A DNA stretch of 64,000 nt from Sphingomonas sp. Leaf9 (lineage in GTDB: Bacteria > Pseudomonadota > Alphaproteobacteria > Sphingomonadales > Sphingomonadaceae): contig NZ_LMKC01000002.1 in assembly GCF_001421355.1 (NCBI RefSeq), positions 431,720-495,719 of the forward strand, in the 5' to 3' direction. Made by a program: the position numbers and the translations under genes. The notes beneath the pieces are model-generated. The model was not told the origin of the DNA. It searched no databases and was given only the letters and a program-made list of their open reading frames with translations. Below are positions 51,089 to 60,867 of the stretch, one piece after another. Each line of letters begins with the position of its first letter. The stretch's first letter is position 1.

Positions 51089-52372
51089 TTGTCCAATGCC
51101 GCGTTCGTTCATCGCCTCGACATCGTCCTGCGCCCCGATCCATCCCGCGTCGTCATCCGGCCCTATGTGCCGGGCGCCGACGAAGAACATGCGCGGGCGC
51201 GGCGGATCGCGGCGCGGGTCGTGGCGCTTGATGATACGACCGTCGCGGCCGAACTACAAACGCTGAGCAGCGACTTTGCCGGGCATCAGCCGCAGGTCGA
51301 GGCGATGTTCGCGCGGCGCTATGCCGAGGTGCAGGGCATCATCGGCCTCGATCAACCGGTTGGCGACGCGCGCACACTGCTGATCGGTGCCTATTTCTGC
51401 CAGGAATATGGTTATCAGGCAGCGGCCCTCTTCAACCCCAGCATCGTGCCGCACCCTGACCAGTGGGGCATCGCGGCGGGTTCGATACGCTTCGTCCTGT
51501 CGCTACGCGCGGTTGGCGAAGGACATGTCTCCTCGATCGCGTTCCGGACCGGCGTGTGCGATGCTGATGGCAATATCGTCCTCGAACCGCAGGGCGCGCG
51601 GGCGATCGTCCCGCAGGTCGAGGATGCGGCCTTAGCCAGCGTGCGGGGCGCAAGGGTCCGGATGCAGTGCGAGGACGGATACGCCCTGTCGGAAATCGTC
51701 ATCTTTCCGTCGACCCCGGCGCAACGCAACGGGATCGAGGACCTGCGTCTCGTGCGCTTTGTCGACGATGACGGAACGCTGTCGTGGATCGGCACTTATA
51801 CCGCGTATAGTGCGCAGGGCATTCGTCAGGAGCTGTTGCGAACGGCCGACTTCCGCTCCTTCACGCTCGACACCCTTCACGGCGCGGCCGGTGCCGGCAA
51901 GGGGATGGCGTTGTTCCCGCGACGCATCGGCGGCCGCTATGCCATGCTCAGTCGCGCCGACAATGAAACCATTTCCCTCGTCTGGTCGCAAGACCTGTAC
52001 GACTGGTCAACCGGCACGACTATCATTGAACCGCGATGGCCATGGGAGTTCGTCCAGATCGGCAATTGTGGTTCACCGATCGAGCTTGCGGAGGGCTGGC
52101 TGGTGCTGACCCACGGAGTGGGGGCGATGCGCAATTATGCGATCGGCGCGTGCCTGCTCGATCGTGAAGATCCGTCGCGGTTGCTGCGTCGTACAACCCG
52201 TCCGCTGATCCGGGCCGGTCCGACCGAGCGCAAGGGTTGTGTCCCCAACGTCACTTATAGCTGCGGCGCGCTCCTCCATGGCCGGACGCTGATCCTGCCT
52301 TACGCCGTAGCCGACAGTTTCACGACCTTTGCAACCATGCCGGTCGACCGGCTGCTCGCGGCGATGCAATAG
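51089..52372 (+). CDS. Glycoside hydrolase family 130 (mannoside phosphorylase-like)
   Basis: This 427-residue GH130 enzyme has AALFNPSIVPHPDQ, GSIRFVLSLRAVGEGHVSSI, GIEDLRLVRFVDDDG (family Glu-Asp), YTAYSAQGIRQELLRT, KGMALFPRRIGGRYAMLSR (phosphate-binding Arg/His area) and GSPIELAEGWLVLTHGVGA. GH130 enzymes split beta-mannosides with phosphate or water. The first 90 residues are an extra helical part. The frame needs TTG 51089, with AAGG nine bases upstream. It converges on the P-type ATPase with no gap. Confidence 0.9.
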   Translation: MSNAAFVHRLDIVLRPDPSRVVIRPYVPGADEEHARARRIAARVVALDDTTVAAELQTLSSDFAGHQPQVEAMFARRYAEVQGIIGLDQPVGDARTLLIGAYFCQEYGYQAAALFNPSIVPHPDQWGIAAGSIRFVLSLRAVGEGHVSSIAFRTGVCDADGNIVLEPQGARAIVPQVEDAALASVRGARVRMQCEDGYALSEIVIFPSTPAQRNGIEDLRLVRFVDDDGTLSWIGTYTAYSAQGIRQELLRTADFRSFTLDTLHGAAGAGKGMALFPRRIGGRYAMLSRADNETISLVWSQDLYDWSTGTTIIEPRWPWEFVQIGNCGSPIELAEGWLVLTHGVGAMRNYAIGACLLDREDPSRLLRRTTRPLIRAGPTERKGCVPNVTYSCGALLHGRTLILPYAVADSFTTFATMPVDRLLAAMQ

Positions 52373-55019
52373 TCACGCTGAGGAACGAACCGGGTGTTCC
52401 CGACGGACGCCAGCGACGGCGCGCTTGGTCGCTTCCGTGACGACCACCGTCGAAACCGTCGCGCCGAGACAGAACCACAGCGTGCGCCCCGATACCGGTC
52501 CCGTCCCGAGGATGCTGCCCAAGGGCGGCCAGAACATCGCGGCCAGTTGCAACGTGATCGCGACGGCGATGCCCAGCAGCAGCCATGGATTGGACAATAT
52601 CGGTTCGCGCAGGATGGACCGCCGCTCGCTGCGCATGCACAGCACATAGACGTTCTGGAACAGGACCGTCATGAGCAGGACGGCGTTCTGGATTTCGGCC
52701 AACGGATGGCCGTCGCGGTGCAGGGCCTGAACCAGGAACAGTGCGAACCCGGTCATCACCAGCGCGGGCGGGATCATCAGCATGATCGCGCTGCGATCGA
52801 GGATGGGTTCGTCCGGCCTGCGCGGTGGTTGTGACAATTCATCGCCTTCGCCACGACCGAAACCCAGCATCACGTCCTGCGCGCCGTTGGTGACGAGGTT
52901 GAGCCACAGCAACTGCACGGCGGTCAGCGGCATCGGCAAACCGAACGCAACCGCGCCGAGGAACATGCCGATCTCCGCCATACCGGTGGCCAGCAGGATG
53001 ATGACGATCCGCCGCACATTGGCATAGGTGACCCGGCCTTCCTCGATCCCCGCCACGATCGATGCGAAATTGTCGTCCGCCAGCACTAGGTCCGCCGCGC
53101 CGCGTGCGACATCGGTCCCGGCCAGACCCATCGCCACGCCGATATGCGCAGCCTGCAATGCGGGTGCGTCGTTGACGCCGTCGCCCGTAACCGCGACCAG
53201 TTCGCCGCTGGCGCTGAGGATCCGGACGATCTCCAGCTTCTGGACCGGCTCGATCCTTGCGAACACGCGGCCGGCGAGCACCATTCTCGACAATGCCAAA
53301 TTCTCGCCCGCCAGTTCTCTCATCTGCGTACCGGTGACGACCTGATCCTTGCGGACCGCAAGGCCCAGCCCGCGCGCGATCGTAAGTGCAGTGGCAGGAT
53401 GATCGCCTGTCACCATGCGGACGCCGACACCTGCCGCAGCGCAAAGTGCGATCGCGGCGGGCACTTCGGTCCGGACCGGATCGATCAGCCCGATCCAGCC
53501 TAACAGGACGAGAGCGCCCGGCGCGGTCGCGTCGACCGCCGTCGATCCATCGGAAGCGGCGACGGCGATAATCCGGTAGCCTGCTTCCGCCATGGCAAGC
53601 GCGCGCGTGGTCAGGGCGGCATCGATCGGCCGACACATTGTCTGGATGGTTTCGAGTGCCCCCTTCGCGAACAGCCGCCGACCCTGCGGCGTATCGACGA
53701 CGACGGTCGCGAATTTGCGGACCGGCTCATAGGGCAACGCAGCGACCCTGACGATCGCGCGCAGCGCCTGCAGATCGATGCCGCCGCCATCTGCGAAGCC
53801 GAGCAGCGCGACGTCGACGGTATCGCCAACGGCCACGCCGTCGGGACCGGTCGAGGCTTCGTTGCACAGCGCGGCAGCATAACGGATCGCGGCCAGCGCG
53901 TTGGCATGCGCTGGCCAATCCGCCCGCCGGATATCCTGGCCGTCCGTCAGCAGGACGCGCTCGGCTGACAGGATGTTGCGGGTCAGCGTGCCGGTCTTGT
54001 CGCTGGCGATGATCGTGCAGGCGCCCAATCCCTCCACCGCCGGCAGCGAACGGACGATGACGTTGCGCGCCGCCATCCGGCGCGTACCCGCCGCCAGCGC
54101 GACGGTGACCGCGATCGACAGCCCTTCCGGAATCGCCGAAACCGCCAGCGCCACCGCCAGCAGCAGGATCTGGTCGCCCGGCCGCCCCTGCATCAGCAGA
54201 ACGATGGCAAACGGCACGATCAACGCGATGGCGGCGATGCTGATCTGCCGCGCAAGCCGATCAAGGCGCACGACAAGTGGTGGAGGCGTCGCCTTCGCAT
54301 CGCGCAGCGACGCATCGATCGCGCCGAGCGCAGTGTCGCCGGCGGTCGCGACGACGATGCCGCTGCCCCTGCCTTCCGCGACCATCGTACCTGCCAGCAG
54401 CATCGTCGTCCGATCGCCGGGCGACGTCCGTTCGAGCAGGGTGGCGCCATCGTCCTTGGGCACAGGGATAGATTCCCCGGTGAAGGCCGATTGATCGACG
54501 CGCAGCATGGTAGTTTGCGACAAGCGGATGTCGGCAGGGACCGCCATTCCGCTTTCCAGCTCGACCCTGTCACCGACGACGATGTCGCGGGTATCGATGA
54601 CCGATACAGCGCCACCGCGCCTTACTGGCGCGCTATGCCCGATCATGGTCTGCAGCGCAGCCAGACTGCCGGCTGCCTTGCCTTCCTGAATGGTGCCGAT
54701 GAGCGCGTTGATGACCAGCACCACACCGATGAAGCCCGCGTCGGTTCTGTGGCCAAGACCCAGCGATACGCCTGCCGCCGCGATCAGCAGATAGATGGAG
54801 CGGGCTGTTGAATTGCCGGACGAACCGCAGAATGGTTGAAGGGGTGGGTGGCGGGGCCAGTGCGTTCGGACCATCGCGCCGTAACCGTTCCGCCGCCTCA
54901 TCCGATGCCAGCCCGCCAGTGGACGTCGCCAGGCGGCGTTCGACCTCGCCAATCGGCATCGCATGCCACGCGGGCGGCACCACAGCATCGCCCTCGATAC
55001 GCGGCTTCGCCGAGATCAC
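52373..55019 (-). pseudogene. Cation P-type ATPase, interrupted by a +1 frameshift
   Basis: Full P-type ATPase motifs lie in the main frame: FTGESIPVPKDD, DKTGTLTRN, MVTGDHPATALTIARGLGLA and TGDGVNDAPAL, with about ten membrane helices of the P2 (Ca/Mg-like) group. The true N-terminus (PIGEVERRLATSTGGLASDE, RRDGPNALAPPP, ILRFVRQFNSPL) is in another frame, starting GTG 55019, which overlaps the L,D-transpeptidase stop (GTGA). One extra C at 54797-54798 (CTCCATC where CTCATC is expected) joins them. The span is 2647 bases, that is 882 codons plus one base. Either the gene is broken, the base is a sequencing error, or slippage restores it. Without the base it would give an 881-residue pump. Confidence 0.8.
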
Positions 55020-56017
55020 GGGCGATCGGCCTCGATAATGGTGACCGCCGTGCCGGTCCCGGCGCTCGCCAGCGTCTCACGGGTCACCAGCAACGTCGCG
55101 CCGGGGGTCAGGACCGTTGCCAGTGCCTCACGAAAACCGGCGGGCAGGTGCGCCTTGTCCCGATCTTCGGCGGTCAACTCGCCGGTGCGGGTTTCGCCGG
55201 GCAACGGCAGGCGCAGCCAATGCTCGCCTGTGGCATCGCTCGACTGAAGCGTGAAGGCGGCGGTACGTTCGATCGGCGCGTCGAGCAGGATCGCACTCGA
55301 ACCGATTTCGATGCCGTTCCGCAGGACGACGACCCGCTTGTCACGACCGCTGACGACGATGGACACCGGACCAGTCAGTGACTTAGCTGGGATCCAGATA
55401 AAGGCGGCAGCGGCACCCGCCGCAGCACCTTGCTTCAAGATTGCAGGCGGCTGAACCGTCACCGGAACCAGTGGGTCGTTTGTGATGACGACGGTGATGC
55501 CCATTGGGGTAATTCCGAACAACAGTTTTGCAAAAGCGATCGGCATTCGGATGCAACCATGCGACGCAGGATAGCCCGGCAGTTTGCCGGCGTGCATCGC
55601 GATCCCGCTCCAGGTAAGCCGCTGCATGAACGGTATCGCAGCGTCCTTGTACAGGTTGGACACGTGATCCGCGTCCTTCTGGAGAACCGTGAACACCCCC
55701 GTCGGCGTCGCGAACCCCTTAGCGCCCGTGGAAACCGTCGACACGCCGATCGCCACGCCGTCGCGATAGACATAGGCCTTCTGGGTCTTGAGGCTGACGA
55801 TGATCGTGACCGGCCCCTCGGGCGCGATGCCGGGTGCCCAAAGGTACTCGCCCGGTTTCAGCGCCTCGATCCGGCCATCGGCGACGATGACCGGCGGGGT
55901 CTGCGCAGACGCTGTGGCTGGTGCCAGCATGGCGAGCAACAGTCCGAACGCCTGCCTGCCGATCGCACCGGACCGGTCGCGGCTTCGGACGTCGGTCGCG
56001 CGAGTGATGGTCATCAT
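55016..56017 (-). CDS. L,D-transpeptidase (YkuD family)
   Basis: The 333-residue protein has a signal peptide ending ATASA and a YkuD domain: VSLKTQKAYVYRDGVAIGV, TPTGVFTVLQKD, MHAGKLPGYPASHGCIRMP (His and Cys of the catalytic motif, Cys near residue 154). A C-terminal extension of about 130 residues, with no known domain, ends in a second helix/strand region. It probably cross-links peptidoglycan or anchors proteins. Its GTGA overlap with the P-type ATPase shows one operon; a FixJ-like motif lies 100 bp upstream. Confidence 0.9.
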   Translation of the reverse strand: MMTITRATDVRSRDRSGAIGRQAFGLLLAMLAPATASAQTPPVIVADGRIEALKPGEYLWAPGIAPEGPVTIIVSLKTQKAYVYRDGVAIGVSTVSTGAKGFATPTGVFTVLQKDADHVSNLYKDAAIPFMQRLTWSGIAMHAGKLPGYPASHGCIRMPIAFAKLLFGITPMGITVVITNDPLVPVTVQPPAILKQGAAAGAAAAFIWIPAKSLTGPVSIVVSGRDKRVVVLRNGIEIGSSAILLDAPIERTAAFTLQSSDATGEHWLRLPLPGETRTGELTAEDRDKAHLPAGFREALATVLTPGATLLVTRETLASAGTGTAVTIIEADRP

Positions 56018-56116
56018 AAGTCGTATCCGATGCTGACGGCCGACCCTGCGCGATCCCGACGGGTCGGGTGCAAGCGGCGAACGGACCCTATCGACCGGAA
56101 CGAGCCGGTATCAGCA

Positions 56117-56131
56117 TCGGCAACTACGCAG
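56117..56131 (-). promoter_or_regulatory. FixJ-like motif before the L,D-transpeptidase operon
   Basis: The minus strand reads CTGCGTAGTTGCCGA, 100 bp before the start of the L,D-transpeptidase gene. Confidence 0.55.
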
Positions 56132-56175
56132 CTGTGATCCGGGCTGGCGACGACCACCTCCGCCGGGAAATGCGA

Positions 56176-56874
56176 TCACACCGTTCCGCCGATCAGATGG
56201 CCGATCAAGGCGGTAACCGCCATTGCGAACGCCCCCCAGAAGGTGACGCGGCAGGTGCCGCGCCACACCGCGGCGTCCCCCGCCTTGGCCCCCAGCGCCC
56301 CCAGAACCGCCAGGAACAGCAGCGACGAACTTGCCACCCCCGCGATCAACCGATCGGCCGGCATCGCAAAGACTGCCAGCAACGGCATCGCGGCACCTAC
56401 CGTGAAACTCGCGGCCGATGCCAGCGCTGCCTGTACCGGCCGGGCGCGGGCGCCCACCGTCAGGTCCAGCTCGTCGCGGGCATGCGCACCCAATGCATCG
56501 TGCGCCATCAATTGCGTAGCGACCGCGACCGCCGTCGCGTGGTCGACGCCTCTTTCGACATAGATCCCGGCGAGCTCGGCCAGTTCACCGACCGGATCGA
56601 CGGCAAGCTCGCGCCGCTCCCGCCCGATCTCCGCATTTTCGGTATCGGCCTGGGCACTGACAGAGACATATTCGCCCGCGGCCATCGACATCGCCCCCGC
56701 CACCAGTCCGGCAGTTCCGGCGATCACGATGTTCGATGTCCGCGCATTCGCGGCTGCGACGCCGAGCACGAGACTCGCGGTGGAAACGATCCCGTCATTG
56801 GCACCAAGAACCGCCGCACGCAGCCATCCGATGCGGTTGACGACATGCCCCTCGCGATGCGCGTCAGCGGGCAT
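56176..56874 (-). CDS. VIT1/CCC1-family iron/manganese transporter
   Basis: This 232-residue protein has five membrane helices and the VIT1 signature: WLRAAVLGANDGIVSTASLV, GLVAGAMSMAAGEYVSVSAQ, a metal-binding helical middle (NAEIGRERRELAVDPVGELA, YVERGVDHATA) and SASFTVGAAMPLL. VIT family members move Fe(II) or Mn(II) across membranes. A FixJ-like motif lies 118 bp upstream. It is followed on the same strand by the L,D-transpeptidase operon. Confidence 0.92.
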   Translation of the reverse strand: MPADAHREGHVVNRIGWLRAAVLGANDGIVSTASLVLGVAAANARTSNIVIAGTAGLVAGAMSMAAGEYVSVSAQADTENAEIGRERRELAVDPVGELAELAGIYVERGVDHATAVAVATQLMAHDALGAHARDELDLTVGARARPVQAALASAASFTVGAAMPLLAVFAMPADRLIAGVASSSLLFLAVLGALGAKAGDAAVWRGTCRVTFWGAFAMAVTALIGHLIGGTV

Positions 56875-56991
56875 CGAATATCTCTGTCGAAGTAGGCGTG
56901 GTCATCGACATGGGTTGCCACCCCGATCTGAATACCAGCCAATACGGCTGCTAAACGCCGGACATAGCGGTTGACGAGAGTGACCCCAGCA

Positions 56992-57006
56992 TCGGGAACT
57001 ACGCGG
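56992..57006 (-). promoter_or_regulatory. FixJ-like motif before the VIT1 gene
   Basis: The minus strand reads CCGCGTAGTTCCCGA, 118 bp before the VIT1-type gene. Confidence 0.55.
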
Positions 57007-57127
57007 ACCGTGCGGGATGGTCCCCGTACTGTGATTGTCTTCGCGCCCGTCCGGCAATGTGTGAAACCACAATAGGATCGATCCGCAATAGGGAGCAGGC
57101 CACCGTCAGACATCGAGGACGACGATC

Positions 57128-57259
57128 ATGATCGACGCATTCCACGCCCTTCTGCAGCCAATCGCCAGTATGAACCGACGGGTTTCGATCGGAGGTGGCG
57201 TGCTCTCGATGCTCGTTGCTGGCGAGATCACCATGACGCTGCTCCGGCCGCTGGCCTGA
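57128..57259 (+). CDS. Possible 43-residue membrane micro-protein
   Basis: The frame MIDAFHALLQPIASMNRR, then a hydrophobic run (VSIGGGVLSMLVAGEITMTL), starts at ATG 57128 after GAGGACGACG. It is a good length for a single-helix micro-protein and lies in the gap before fixL. No homologue is known to me. Confidence 0.35.
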   Translation: MIDAFHALLQPIASMNRRVSIGGGVLSMLVAGEITMTLLRPLA

Positions 57260-57319
57260 CATTGCGCCCGATCGCGTCGCGATGCGTTGAGCCGGCATGG
57301 GTTGCCGACGGTTCGGGCT

Positions 57320-58936
57320 ATGACCCGATCGGAGCCGTCCCGTGATCGATTTTCGTACCCGCAAACAGACCGCGCCGCCGTCGTGAACGACGCTCTGCCC
57401 TGCGGCAGCGTACTGGATGCCGACGCCGTCGCCCGCAGGAATGCGGTCGTGGCCGAGGAACTGGGCCTGCTGATCGACGGGGCGATGGGCTATGCGATCT
57501 ACATGCTGGACGCGCACGGACGGGTGACGATCTGGAACCGCGGTGCCGAGCGAATGAAGGGGTGGACCGAGGCGGAAATCATCGGTGTCGATTCCGCGAT
57601 CTTCTACACCCCCGACGATGTCGCCGTCGGAAAACCGGCCGATGACCTGATCCGGGCGGCGGCGTTCGGCCGCATTGAGGAAGATAGCTGGCGGCTTCGG
57701 AAGGATGGGTCGGAGTTTCTTGCGAGCGTGACAATCACCGCGCTTCGCAACGAGTCCGGCGAGCTGCGCGGCTTCGGCAAGGTCATTCGCGACGTCACCG
57801 ACCAGAAGGCGTCGGAAGCGGCGGTCGTCCGGCGCGAACATCATCTGCGCTCGATCCTCGCGACCGTTCCCGATGCCATGATCGTGATGGACGAACGCGG
57901 CATCGTATCCTCGTTCAGCACCACTGCCGAACGGCTGTTCGGCTATGCCAAGGCAGACGTGATCGGACGCAATGTCAGCATGCTGATGCCGCCCGCTGAC
58001 AGACGCGAGCATGACGGTCATCTACGAACCTATCTCCGGACCGGCATTCCCCACAATATCGGCAATGTCCGCATCGCGACGGCGCAACGTGCCAACGGCG
58101 ACACCTTTCCGATCGAACTGGCCGTTGGCGAGGCCGTGATCGCGGGCGAGCGGATTTTCACCGGCTTCGTGCGCGACCTGACCCACCGCCACGAAACCGC
58201 ACGGCGGATGCAGGAACTGCAGTCTGAACTGATCCATGTCTCCCGCGTCAGCGCGATGGGGACGATGGCCTCGACGCTGGCGCATGAAATCAATCAGCCG
58301 CTGACCGCCATCGCCGCTTATCTCGAAACGATGCGCTTTATGATCGGCGATACCGGCGACGTTCTGCTCGGCGAGATCGCCGAAGCCCTCGACCAGGCGG
58401 CGGCGCAATCGCTTCGTGCTGGCACGATCGTGCGCCGGCTGCGCGCATTCGTCGATGGCGGCGACACCGGGTTCAAGGCGGAACGGCTCGACATGCTGGT
58501 GGAAGAAGCCACCAGCCTTGCCCTGCTTGGCGCGCATGAGGCGGGGGTCAATGTGACCATGCCGATCGCGGCGGGGCTCGACACGGTGCTGGTCGACCGC
58601 GTCCAGATCCAGCAGGTGCTGGTCAACCTCATCCGCAACGGGATTCAGTCGATGGTGTCGTCGCCCATCAAGGAACTGATCATCGCGACAGCGGCCGATC
58701 GCGATGGCTGGGTGCGCGTAACCGTGACCGATACGGGCACCGGCCTGTCCCCCGACATTCGCGACCGGTTGTTCGAAGCCTTCGCGACGACCAAGGAGGA
58801 TGGCATGGGTCTCGGCCTGTCGATCTGCCGGACGATTGTCGAAGCGCATGGCGGCCGGATATGGGCGGAAGCGGGCGCCCGGTCGGGAACCGCCTTCCAT
58901 TTCTGCGTTCCGCTGGCAGGCCGCGAGGATGTCTGA
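57320..58936 (+). CDS. fixL: FixL-like oxygen-sensing histidine kinase
   Basis: At ATG 57320 the protein has 538 residues: PAS1 (about 45-165), haem PAS2 (about 170-295), dimer/phosphoacceptor helix with His322 in STLAHEINQPLTAIAAY, and HATPase_c with NLIRNGIQS, TDTGTGLSPD, GLGLSICRTIVEAHGGRIW. In PAS2, REHDGHLRTYLRTGIPHNI keeps the haem-ligand His (codon 58010), the next His 14 residues later and the distal Arg 20 residues later, as in FixL (His200, His214, Arg220 of the Bradyrhizobium protein). It overlaps fixJ by 8 bases. Low oxygen should turn it on. Confidence 0.92.
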   Translation: MTRSEPSRDRFSYPQTDRAAVVNDALPCGSVLDADAVARRNAVVAEELGLLIDGAMGYAIYMLDAHGRVTIWNRGAERMKGWTEAEIIGVDSAIFYTPDDVAVGKPADDLIRAAAFGRIEEDSWRLRKDGSEFLASVTITALRNESGELRGFGKVIRDVTDQKASEAAVVRREHHLRSILATVPDAMIVMDERGIVSSFSTTAERLFGYAKADVIGRNVSMLMPPADRREHDGHLRTYLRTGIPHNIGNVRIATAQRANGDTFPIELAVGEAVIAGERIFTGFVRDLTHRHETARRMQELQSELIHVSRVSAMGTMASTLAHEINQPLTAIAAYLETMRFMIGDTGDVLLGEIAEALDQAAAQSLRAGTIVRRLRAFVDGGDTGFKAERLDMLVEEATSLALLGAHEAGVNVTMPIAAGLDTVLVDRVQIQQVLVNLIRNGIQSMVSSPIKELIIATAADRDGWVRVTVTDTGTGLSPDIRDRLFEAFATTKEDGMGLGLSICRTIVEAHGGRIWAEAGARSGTAFHFCVPLAGREDV

Positions 58937-59561
58937 TCCCGCCCGCACCGTCCACATCGTCGACGACGACGAAGCGATCCGGCAGTCGGTCGGCTTCCTG
59001 CTCCGCAAGGCTGGTTATAGCGTCAAGAGCTATGTGTCCGGCCTGAAATTCCTTGCTTCCGTTACTCGCGAAACTAGCGGCTGCGCGCTGCTCGACGTCC
59101 GCATGCCGGAGATCGACGGAATGGAGGTACAGGCAAGGCTTTCCCGGCAGGGTATCGCGCTTCCAGTAATCATGCTGACCGGCCATGGCGACGTGACGCT
59201 TGCAGTACGCGCGGTAAAGGCCGGCGCGATAGAGTTTCTGGAAAAGCCGTTCGAACGGACAGCGCTGCTGGCCGCGATCGACGAAGCACTGGGACTCGCC
59301 GGACGGACCGACCGCAGCCGGATCGCCGCCGCCGAAGCAACCGTTCGACTGGCAGCGCTGACGCCGCGCGAGCGCGATGTTCTGGATGGCATGGTACTGG
59401 GACGACCAAACAAGCTGATCGCGTTCGAGCTTGGCATCGCCACGCGGACGGTCGAGGTTCATCGCGCCAACCTGATGGACAAGCTGTCCGCGCGTAGTCT
59501 GTCCGATGTCCTGCGGATCGCGTTCGCGGCGGGCCTCGGCGACGACGGAGCCGAGCGATAA
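58929..59561 (+). CDS. fixJ: FixJ-like response regulator
   Basis: The 210-residue protein has a receiver with the VDDDEA acidic pair, phospho-acceptor Asp56 in LLDVRMPEIDG, Thr in MLTGHGD and Lys in EKPFE. A LuxR-type helix-turn-helix follows: LTPRERDVLDGMVLGRPNKL, TRTVEVHRANLMDKL. ATG 58929 overlaps the fixL stop. It should bind the TAGTTNCCGA-type sites found before the neighbouring operons. Confidence 0.93.
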   Translation: MSDPARTVHIVDDDEAIRQSVGFLLRKAGYSVKSYVSGLKFLASVTRETSGCALLDVRMPEIDGMEVQARLSRQGIALPVIMLTGHGDVTLAVRAVKAGAIEFLEKPFERTALLAAIDEALGLAGRTDRSRIAAAEATVRLAALTPRERDVLDGMVLGRPNKLIAFELGIATRTVEVHRANLMDKLSARSLSDVLRIAFAAGLGDDGAER

Positions 59562-59606
59562 CCGGCCGGGCCCTCGTCTTCTACGTACAGACATGACCTT
59601 ACCGGC

Positions 59607-60083
59607 ATGCGATCCATGCAGAAACCCAAGGATATTCGCATGCAGAATGAAACCAGCGCCGCGTCGCCGGGAGCGACCGGCGTTTCGCTCGTCGATGGGG
59701 ACACCGCGGTTCGTCACGCCCGACAGCTGATGCTCCGCTCCGAAGACTATGCCGTTCGGTCTTACGCCACCTGTGCCGCCCTGCTCGCCGATCCGCGCGC
59801 GCGGGACTATCCCTGCATCATTCTCGACATGGAAATGGAGGCTATCGACGGTCTTGCCCTCCTCCGCGAAATGCGGACCAGTGGCTGGCGCGGCAGGGCG
59901 TTGCTGCTCGACGGCCTTGCCCCCGGCAGCCCGGTGCTGACCGAGGCCGAACGTCACGGCGACACCGTGCTCCAGCGCGGCATCGGCGATCGCGCGCTGC
60001 TGATCGCAATCGCCGCATCGATCAATGGCGACGCCCCTGCGCGCAGGCCCGCCGGTTCTTCTTCGAATGCTGACGATGCTTGA
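59607..60083 (+). CDS. Degenerate receiver protein, FixT-like
   Basis: This 158-residue single receiver domain has VSLVDGDTAVRHARQLML and phospho-site-like Asp in IILDMEMEAIDGLALL. The conserved Thr is replaced (LLLDG) and the Lys is gone (VLQRG), so it is not a normal phospho-switch. It lies directly after fixLJ. In rhizobia and Caulobacter FixT is a receiver-like antikinase that damps FixL. Position and degeneracy support a FixT-like role; this is inference. ATG 59640 is a possible shorter start. Confidence 0.6.
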   Translation: MRSMQKPKDIRMQNETSAASPGATGVSLVDGDTAVRHARQLMLRSEDYAVRSYATCAALLADPRARDYPCIILDMEMEAIDGLALLREMRTSGWRGRALLLDGLAPGSPVLTEAERHGDTVLQRGIGDRALLIAIAASINGDAPARRPAGSSSNADDA

Positions 60084-60486
60084 CCGCCTCTTCACGGTCG
60101 CCGCTACGCGGATCGCCGGGTTTGCCGGCCAACCCGGTGCCTTCGCGACAGCGGTCGGAATCATCCTCCTCTGGTCGGTTACCGGGCCACTCTTCGGCTA
60201 TTCGGACACATGGCAGCTGGTCGTGAATACAGCGACGACGATCGTCACGTTCCTGATGGTCTTCCTGATCCAGAACTCACAGAACCGGGATGCAGCGGCC
60301 ATGCAGGCCAAACTGGATGAATTGATCAGGGCCGTCGACGCGGCCCGATCGCAGTTCATCGGGATCGAACACCTGACCGATCGTGAGATAGAGAAAGTGC
60401 GATCCGATCTGGAGCAGGAATGCGGCGATATCGCGGGCCGGGTTTCACCGGCCGTCAGTCTCGCCAATCTCACACGCCGCCTTTGA
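60067..60486 (+). CDS. Low-affinity iron permease-family protein
   Basis: The 139-residue protein has two membrane helices (AFATAVGIILLWSVTGPLFG, VVNTATTIVTFLMVFLIQNS), the signature SQNRDAAAMQAKLDELIRAV and a cytoplasmic helix to the end. This is the small bacterial family annotated as low-affinity iron permease. It overlaps the stop of the FixT-like gene, making it the fourth gene of the fix operon. Iron transport has not been shown for these short proteins. Confidence 0.8.
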   Translation: MLTMLDRLFTVAATRIAGFAGQPGAFATAVGIILLWSVTGPLFGYSDTWQLVVNTATTIVTFLMVFLIQNSQNRDAAAMQAKLDELIRAVDAARSQFIGIEHLTDREIEKVRSDLEQECGDIAGRVSPAVSLANLTRRL

Positions 60487-60504
60487 CGACCGTCTAAAGC
60501 CCGT

Positions 60505-60867
60505 TCAGCCGAGAACGCGGGCAAGGAGCGTCGCCCGATCGGCCATATGATCCATCAGATCGGCAGCGTGCATCATCAGCGGGTCTTGCACGGCATCCAT
60601 CGGCGGACGAACGAACGCAGCCATATCGTGGATCAGGGCGCGCTGGTCGTCAGAGCCGCCGGCCATCATTGCGATCATTGCCTGTTCCAGCGCGATCACC
60701 CGACTTCGCAAATGGACCAGCTCATCATGGGACAAGTGATGGCTGGCGTCGACGACGGGCGGTACGACCGTCACGCCGTAAGACAACGCCCCGCCCTCGT
60801 TATCCCAACGCGCGAGCGCTTCGGCGCGAAACGCGGCAGCCGTCGGCTGTACGCCAGACTTACACAT
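60505..60867 (-). CDS. Helical protein of unknown function
   Basis: This 120-residue protein is rich in Met and His (LIHDMAAFVRPPMDAVQD, LMMHAADLMDHMADRATLL) with amphipathic helices. It overlaps the stop of the 59-residue gene before it by 8 bases, giving a two-gene operon. No family is recognised. It converges on the iron-permease-like gene (18 bp between stops). Confidence 0.6.
   Translation of the reverse strand: MCKSGVQPTAAAFRAEALARWDNEGGALSYGVTVVPPVVDASHHLSHDELVHLRSRVIALEQAMIAMMAGGSDDQRALIHDMAAFVRPPMDAVQDPLMMHAADLMDHMADRATLLARVLG

Noticed and set aside
52839-53636. 265-residue minus-strand frame
   Set aside because: Same strand as the P-type ATPase but out of phase with its DKTGTLT and GDGVNDAP motifs; an Arg-rich shadow.
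56999-60164. Three long minus-strand frames (up to 494 residues)
   Set aside because: They are antisense to fixL, fixJ and the FixT-like gene, which carry full motif sets; no ribosome sites or known domains.
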